A stretch of 64,000 bases of DNA. Origin: SIG455 sp045646385. Lineage in GTDB: Bacteria; Bacillota; Clostridia; UMGS1810. The stretch lies in the NCBI GenBank assembly GCA_045646385.1, contig JAZRKQ010000027.1, forward strand, positions 43,567 through 107,566, read 5' to 3'. The position numbers and the translations under genes are program-made. The notes beneath the pieces were generated by a model that was not told the origin of the DNA, ran no database searches, and worked only from the letters and a program-made list of their open reading frames with translations. Below, piece after piece: positions 60,396 to 64,000 of this stretch (its first letter is position 1; every line of letters starts with the position of its first letter).

Positions 60396-60456
60396 TACGT
60401 TTTATAAAAGTTAATTATTTAACAGTCTTAACGGTGTTACCCATATTTCTATGCAC

Positions 60457-60485
60457 TTGACAATTTTATAACTGCGTGTTATACT
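60457..60485 (+). promoter_or_regulatory. Promoter of veg-recR
   Basis: TTGACA (60457-60462), 17-base spacer, TATACT (60480-60485). The Bacillus veg promoter is also known to be strong. Confidence 0.88.
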
Positions 60486-60548
60486 GAAGTGTAATCTACA
60501 TAAGTGACACATCTTGGTTTTATATTAATTAAAACGGAGTGTGGGTGT

Positions 60549-60809
60549 ATGGACACCAAAAATAAAATAGAAGAGATTAAACAGTTGTTATCGTCGTACA
60601 CGGGCAGACGTGTGCACGTAACTGTTAAAAAAGGCAGAAAAATGCGTTTTGCACGCAGAGGGGTTTTAGAGAACGTGTACCCGAACATATTTGTTGTTCT
60701 GCTTGATGCCAAGGGCGATGACGAAAGCGAACGCAGAGTGTCTTTCAATTATGCAGATGTTTTAACCAGAACAGTTGAAATAGTAGTATTTAAAAGTACA
60801 TCTGAATAA
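60549..60809 (+). CDS. veg: Veg family protein
   Basis: 86-residue protein of the Veg family, a short, highly expressed SH3-like protein linked in Bacillus to biofilm formation. Landmarks are NKIEEIKQLLSSYTGRRVHV, KKGRKMRFARRGVLENVYPNIFVV, and FNYADVLT near the end. I begin at the ATG at 60549 (MDTKNKIE) with GGAGTG upstream; the open frame from 60504 lacks a ribosome binding site. Strong promoter upstream. recR follows, with 35 bases between them. Confidence 0.92.
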   Translation: MDTKNKIEEIKQLLSSYTGRRVHVTVKKGRKMRFARRGVLENVYPNIFVVLLDAKGDDESERRVSFNYADVLTRTVEIVVFKSTSE

Positions 60810-60844
60810 AGGTGTACTTTGTTTATATAAGAAAGGATATCATT

Positions 60845-61441
60845 ATGGTTTACTCTACTGCTTTTGCAAAATTAATAGATATATTCCGTGCCCTGCCGGG
60901 TGTTGGGCAAAAATCTGCCGTAAGAATGGCTTATCATATCCTGTCGCTTTCGGACGAGCAGGTTAAATACATTGCCGACACTATTATATCGGTAAAATCA
61001 AAAACGCACTACTGCCCCGTATGCAAAAACATCACCGAAGAAGATGTGTGCGAAATCTGTTCAAATGTAAACAGAGATAAATCCGTTATATGCGTTGTGG
61101 AAAGGCCCAGAGATGTTATATCTATGGAAAAAACGGGCGAGTTCGAGGGTACGTACCACGTGTTGCACGGCGCAATATCTCCCGTTGACGGCATAAGCCC
61201 CGACGATTTAACTATAGAAGAATTAATAGAACGTGTTAAACAAGGAAATGTAAAAGAAGTTATTATGGCAAACAACCCCAGCATAGACGGAGAGGCAACT
61301 GCAATGTATATATCACGTATGCTGAAGCCGTATAATGTAAAAGTAACACGAATCGCATACGGATTGCCTGTCGGCGGTGATTTGGAATATGCCGACCAGA
61401 TAACACTTGCAAAAGCACTTGAGGGCAGAACTGAAATATAA
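60845..61441 (+). CDS. recR: Recombination mediator RecR
   Basis: 198-residue RecFOR partner. Helix-hairpin-helix ALPGVGQKSAVRMAYH (about residues 13-28), the zinc cysteines CPVCKNITEEDVCEIC (about 58-73), a Toprim domain beginning VICVVERPRD (about 80-89), and the C-terminal DGEATAMYISRML and RIAYGLPVGGDLEYAD. Start at 60845 (MVYSTAF) with AAAGGA; the frame from 60812 adds 11 unsupported residues. In many Firmicutes recR follows dnaX and ybaB; here it follows veg. Confidence 0.95.
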   Translation: MVYSTAFAKLIDIFRALPGVGQKSAVRMAYHILSLSDEQVKYIADTIISVKSKTHYCPVCKNITEEDVCEICSNVNRDKSVICVVERPRDVISMEKTGEFEGTYHVLHGAISPVDGISPDDLTIEELIERVKQGNVKEVIMANNPSIDGEATAMYISRMLKPYNVKVTRIAYGLPVGGDLEYADQITLAKALEGRTEI

Positions 61442-61540
61442 ATTAAACAATCCACTATCAGTACATATTGCTTATGTGCTTTTGAAATCCAGATGTTAAT
61501 ATTTATTCCTTTATTAAACATTTTAATGTTCCACAAAATC

Positions 61541-61571
61541 AAAAAATGCGTATCATCGATACGCATTTTTT
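61541..61571. terminator. Bidirectional terminator between recR and the sugar permease gene
   Basis: 13-bp perfect stem AAAAAATGCGTAT / ATACGCATTTTTT, 5-base loop. Nothing else was found in the gap from 61442. Confidence 0.92.
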
Positions 61572-61582
61572 AATTTAAAATA

Positions 61583-62467
61583 TTAACCTTTTAAAGAACC
61601 AACCATAACGCCTTTTTCAAAATAGCGTTGTAAGAACGGATATAAGCAAAGAATCGGAACAGTTGACACGATGATGACACCGTATTTAATTGTAGCAGTA
61701 AGTGCTTCAACGTCGCCCATACCAACAGAAGATGATGCCATAGCCTGAGTATCACTTAAAATAAGGATTTCACGCAATACCAACTGCAACGGGAACATCT
61801 GGCGTTCGGTAATAAAAATTGATGCATGGAACCATGAATTCCATATACCTACTGCACTATAAAGCAACAGCACCGCTATAGTAGGCATTATAACAGGAAC
61901 ACAAATTCGGAAAAGAATTGTAAGATGACCTGCGCCATCGATTCTTGCCGCTTCTTCCAATCCATCAGGAATGCTTTGGAAACCTGTTCTCATAATAATA
62001 AGATTATATGTGCTGATTGCACTCGGCAAAACAAGTGACCAAACAGTATTATCCATATGAAGTGATTTTACAACCAAATATAACGGAACTATACCACCTG
62101 AAAAATACATAGTAATAGTAATTAAAATCATTATGATATTACGCCATTTAACATCTTTTCTGGATAAGAAATATCCTCCAAACAAAGTTAAAAGCATACT
62201 GATTGCCATACCCAGAATAAGCATTATCAATGTATTCTTATAACCAATCAAAACCATCTGGTTTTCAGTGATTTTTCTGTAAGCAAAAGTGGAAAATCCT
62301 GCAGGGCGCAGAAGCAATCCACGATGAGCCATAAGTTCTGTAGCGTCACTCAAAGACGCCATAAGTACGTGATATATCGGATAAAGTGTTACAAGTATTA
62401 TAACTACCATAAACACTAAATTTAAAACAGAAAATATTTTCTCTCCGGCTGTTTTTCTATTAAGCAT
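61583..62467 (-). CDS. Carbohydrate ABC transporter permease, LplC/MalG-like
   Basis: 294-residue inner-membrane permease with six spans. The ATPase-coupling EAA loop reads EEAARIDGAGHLTILFRICVPVIMP (about residues 185-209), and RPAGFSTFAYRKI is typical of the LplC/YtcP group, which imports oligosaccharides such as algal or plant cell-wall fragments. It should pair with the LplB-type permease encoded 33 bases upstream. No binding protein or ATPase gene is adjacent; such systems often share the MsmX-type ATPase. A terminator ends the unit. Confidence 0.92.
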   Translation of the reverse strand: MLNRKTAGEKIFSVLNLVFMVVIILVTLYPIYHVLMASLSDATELMAHRGLLLRPAGFSTFAYRKITENQMVLIGYKNTLIMLILGMAISMLLTLFGGYFLSRKDVKWRNIIMILITITMYFSGGIVPLYLVVKSLHMDNTVWSLVLPSAISTYNLIIMRTGFQSIPDGLEEAARIDGAGHLTILFRICVPVIMPTIAVLLLYSAVGIWNSWFHASIFITERQMFPLQLVLREILILSDTQAMASSSVGMGDVEALTATIKYGVIIVSTVPILCLYPFLQRYFEKGVMVGSLKG

Positions 62468-62499
62468 ATTGTATACTCCTTTCTATATGCGCTTCTTCC

Positions 62500-63477
62500 T
62501 TACCACAAACTGGTTTCGGTTGTTTTAGAACATATTTTATTAACGATTACAAGCAAAGCAAAGTTGATAACTGAGTTAAACAGACCAACTGCTACAGAGA
62601 AACTCCACTCTCTGTTTAAAAGACCGCGCTTATAAACAAATGTTGAGATAACCTCTGCCTTTTCTGCTGTTAAGTCGTTATAAAGGAGCAATATCTTTTC
62701 AAACGAAACGTTAAGAATTTGACCAATACGCATAATAAACAGAATAATTACTGTAGGCAAAATTCCGGGAATAGTAACATGGATTGTTTGTTTCCATCTG
62801 CCGGCGCCGTCCATTACAGCCGCCTCATAAAGTGTGGGGTCAATACCTGCCAGAGCAGCAAGATATATAATCATATCCCATCCGGTATTCTGCCATATAT
62901 CTGATACTATGTATACAGGCAGGAATAAATCTGGATTTGCCAGCATATTAACAGGCTCTGTTCCTGTGATTTTTGCAATCATTACACTAATAAAACCTGT
63001 GTCGGTAGTAAAGTCTTTAACCATACCGCAGATAACCACCATAGAAATAAAGTGTGGCAGATAACTAAAGGTCTGTGTAATACGTTTAAATCTTTCGTTC
63101 GTAACTTCGTTAACCATCAACGCCAGAAGTATAGGCGCGGGGAAACAGAAGATAATACTTGCTATACTTATGCGAAGGGTGTTTGAAAGCACTCTGCCAA
63201 AGTATATACTGTTGAATAAAGTTTTAAACTGCCCGAACCCTACCCATTGGCTATGTATGATGTTTTCAAAGAAATTATACTTGATGTTGAACTGGAAATT
63301 CTGGAATGACATCAAGATACCAACCATAGGTACATAACAGAACACAAGATACCATAAAATAACAGGCAACGCTATAAGATACAACGGCCAGTTTTTTTGA
63401 AAATCCTTTCTAGTATCACCTATCTGCTTAGGTGTGCGGGGCAACTGCGTAGAATCAGTTTTTGCTTTTAGCCTCAT
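62500..63477 (-). CDS. Carbohydrate ABC transporter permease, LplB-like
   Basis: 325-residue permease, six spans, with the N-terminal stretch QKNWPLYLIALPVILWYLVFCYVPMVGILMSF typical of LplB and the EAA loop YEAAVMDGAGRWKQTIHVTIPGI (about residues 225-247). Start at the ATG at 63477 (MRLKAK) with GGAGGG; the frame from 63567 extends into the promoter region. First gene of a two-gene unit with the LplC-type permease. The extracellular binding lipoprotein that should deliver the sugar is not in the window, which is unusual. Confidence 0.92.
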   Translation of the reverse strand: MRLKAKTDSTQLPRTPKQIGDTRKDFQKNWPLYLIALPVILWYLVFCYVPMVGILMSFQNFQFNIKYNFFENIIHSQWVGFGQFKTLFNSIYFGRVLSNTLRISIASIIFCFPAPILLALMVNEVTNERFKRITQTFSYLPHFISMVVICGMVKDFTTDTGFISVMIAKITGTEPVNMLANPDLFLPVYIVSDIWQNTGWDMIIYLAALAGIDPTLYEAAVMDGAGRWKQTIHVTIPGILPTVIILFIMRIGQILNVSFEKILLLYNDLTAEKAEVISTFVYKRGLLNREWSFSVAVGLFNSVINFALLVIVNKICSKTTETSLW

Positions 63478-63575
63478 TAGTACTATCCCTCCAAATATGT
63501 AATTGCATAAAATGAACAATGGCTTGAACAAAATTATGTTCCTTTTTACTATAAAACCACTCCACATTCAATATT

Positions 63576-63605
63576 ATGTTAGCATAATTAATCACATACT
63601 GTCAA
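63576..63605 (-). promoter_or_regulatory. Promoter of the sugar permease pair
   Basis: Minus-strand TTGACA (63605-63600), 18-base spacer, TAACAT (63581-63576). The rest of the gap to the tRNA (63606-63822) is AT-rich with no ORF or clear catabolite-responsive site. Confidence 0.65.
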
Positions 63606-63822
63606 CAGTTTTTATTCAAAACAAACAAAAAAATACTGCGTTTTTGTGTTTTCTGCTCAAAATTCCACAATTTGTGCACAAAATATCATATTTGTATTTT
63701 TTAATCACTTTATTTTAAGCGTGGAAACAAAATAATTTGGATACAGATTTGACAAAATCAAAATAAACAAAATTTATGTTTTGTATAAGTAAACATGATT
63801 AATAAAATTAATATGTCAACAA

Positions 63823-63856
63823 AAAACCTTGGAATTTAAGTAAACTCCAAGGTTTT
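63823..63856 (-). terminator. Terminator after tRNA-Asn
   Basis: 11-bp stem AAAACCTTGGA / TCCAAGGTTTT with a 12-base loop and a T6 run on the minus strand; ends the rRNA-tRNA transcript. Confidence 0.9.
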
Positions 63857-63861
63857 GTGCG

Positions 63862-63934
63862 CTCCCCCTGTTGGACTTGAACCAACGACCCTGCGGTTAA
63901 CAGCCGCATGCTCTACCGACTGAGCTAAGGAGGA
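63862..63934 (-). tRNA. tRNA-Asn (GTT)
   Basis: Complete cloverleaf on the minus strand, 73 bases: acceptor TCCTCCT pairing with AGGGGGA (one G-T pair), D-loop AGCTCAGTCGGTAGAGC, anticodon arm GCGGCTGTTAACCGC with GTT, T-arm GTTGGTTCAAGTCCAAC, discriminator G. CCA is not encoded. It follows a 5S rRNA gene, a common Clostridia arrangement. Confidence 0.97.
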
Positions 63935-63942
63935 ATATTTAA

Positions 63943-63971
63943 ATGTAGGCGTACATATTGTACGCCTACAT
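63943..63971 (-). other. Strong hairpin between 5S rRNA and tRNA-Asn
   Basis: 12-bp stem ATGTAGGCGTAC / GTACGCCTACAT with a 5-base loop. Likely an RNA-processing signal or weak terminator in the 5S-tRNA spacer; no good T run follows. Confidence 0.7.
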
Positions 63972-63975
63972 CATC

Positions 63976-64000
63976 TGTCCCGGCAACTCCCTATCTTCCC
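63976..64000 (-). rRNA. 5S ribosomal RNA, 3' end (partial)
   Basis: Read on the minus strand, the last bases of the window are GGGAAGATAGGGAGTTGCCG then GGA, which match the 3' end of Clostridia 5S rRNA (pattern GGGA-A-ATAGG--GTTGCCGGG). The gene runs off the right edge; the exact 3' end is about 63976-63978. Its orientation implies a leftward rRNA operon just beyond the window. Confidence 0.7.

Noticed and set aside
1..64000. CRISPR arrays, prophage or transposase genes
   Set aside because: No regularly spaced repeats, phage structural genes or DDE/recombinase ORFs were seen; the only mobile-looking item is the non-coding 273-bp element.

Overview
The window looks like the chromosome of an anaerobic, endospore-forming, AT-rich member of the Clostridia (Bacillota). 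Sporulation genes are present (spoVT, a cotJABC operon, a SpoVB-type flippase next to an rqcP/yabO homologue). So are Firmicute markers (ctsR-mcsA-mcsB-clpC, veg, ArgR, luxS, a yybP-ykoY riboswitch). Energy genes are typical of strict anaerobes: one-chain pyruvate:ferredoxin oxidoreductase and a full rnfCDGEAB operon. Most genes, and the tRNA-Asn plus the end of a 5S rRNA gene at the right edge, lie on the minus strand, so replication probably runs right to left here and the origin should be to the right of the window.

Layout. 0.1-2.9 kb: four small unrelated plus-strand genes (LMW phosphatase, TIGR04076 protein, serine hydrolase, histidine phosphatase). 2.9-5.7 kb: mtnN and luxS (S-adenosylhomocysteine detoxification, AI-2) with a TupA-like ATP-grasp gene. 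5.8-10.6 kb: the protein quality-control operon ctsR-mcsA-mcsB-clpC with a readable promoter and CtsR operator, and a TSCPD gene at its end. 10.7-10.87 kb: six DnaA-box-like 9-mers. 11-13.8 kb: an L-serine dehydratase carrying an N-terminal Cro/XRE helix-turn-helix, a divergent AraC-type regulator, and spoVT. 13.9-17.1 kb: a gtrA-gtrB-gtr(type)-like surface-sugar cassette whose gtrA is broken by several frameshifts, next to a decayed tail of rlmD. 18.6-20 kb: cotJABC. 20-23.8 kb: SDR, DUF4432 protein, LOG-family protein, and a CaCA antiporter behind a Mn2+ (yybP-ykoY) riboswitch whose P1/terminator switch can be read.

23.8-28.4 kb: a GldA/F/G-like ABC system with a DUF4340 protein. 28.5-35.1 kb: nadK-argR-recN-dCMP deaminase-hisS-aspS, apparently one leftward unit. 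35.2-39.7 kb: pyrC, then a 273-bp inverted-repeat element exactly between the pyrC stop and the ribosome binding site of an FHA gene, then ftsW/rodA and a GT4 glycosyltransferase. 39.8-41.6 kb: rpsB-tsf with a candidate S2 leader. 41.6-48.7 kb: envelope genes (S41 protease, PcsB/EnvC-like M23 hydrolase, ftsX, ftsE, PucR-type regulator, VanW/G5 protein). 48.9-57.6 kb: PFOR and the Rnf complex, which together would turn pyruvate-derived reduced ferredoxin into NADH and an ion gradient. 57.6-60.3 kb: rqcP-like gene, SpoVB-like flippase, putative metal permease. 60.5-61.4 kb: veg-recR. 61.6-63.5 kb: two sugar ABC permeases without a binding protein. 63.9-64 kb: tRNA-Asn and 5S rRNA.

No CRISPR array, prophage, transposase gene or recognisable defence island is visible. 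The least ordinary items are the 273-bp element, the DnaA-box cluster, the HTH-serine dehydratase fusion, the decaying gtr cassette and the riboswitch-controlled antiporter. All assignments are from reading the sequence; no database search was run.
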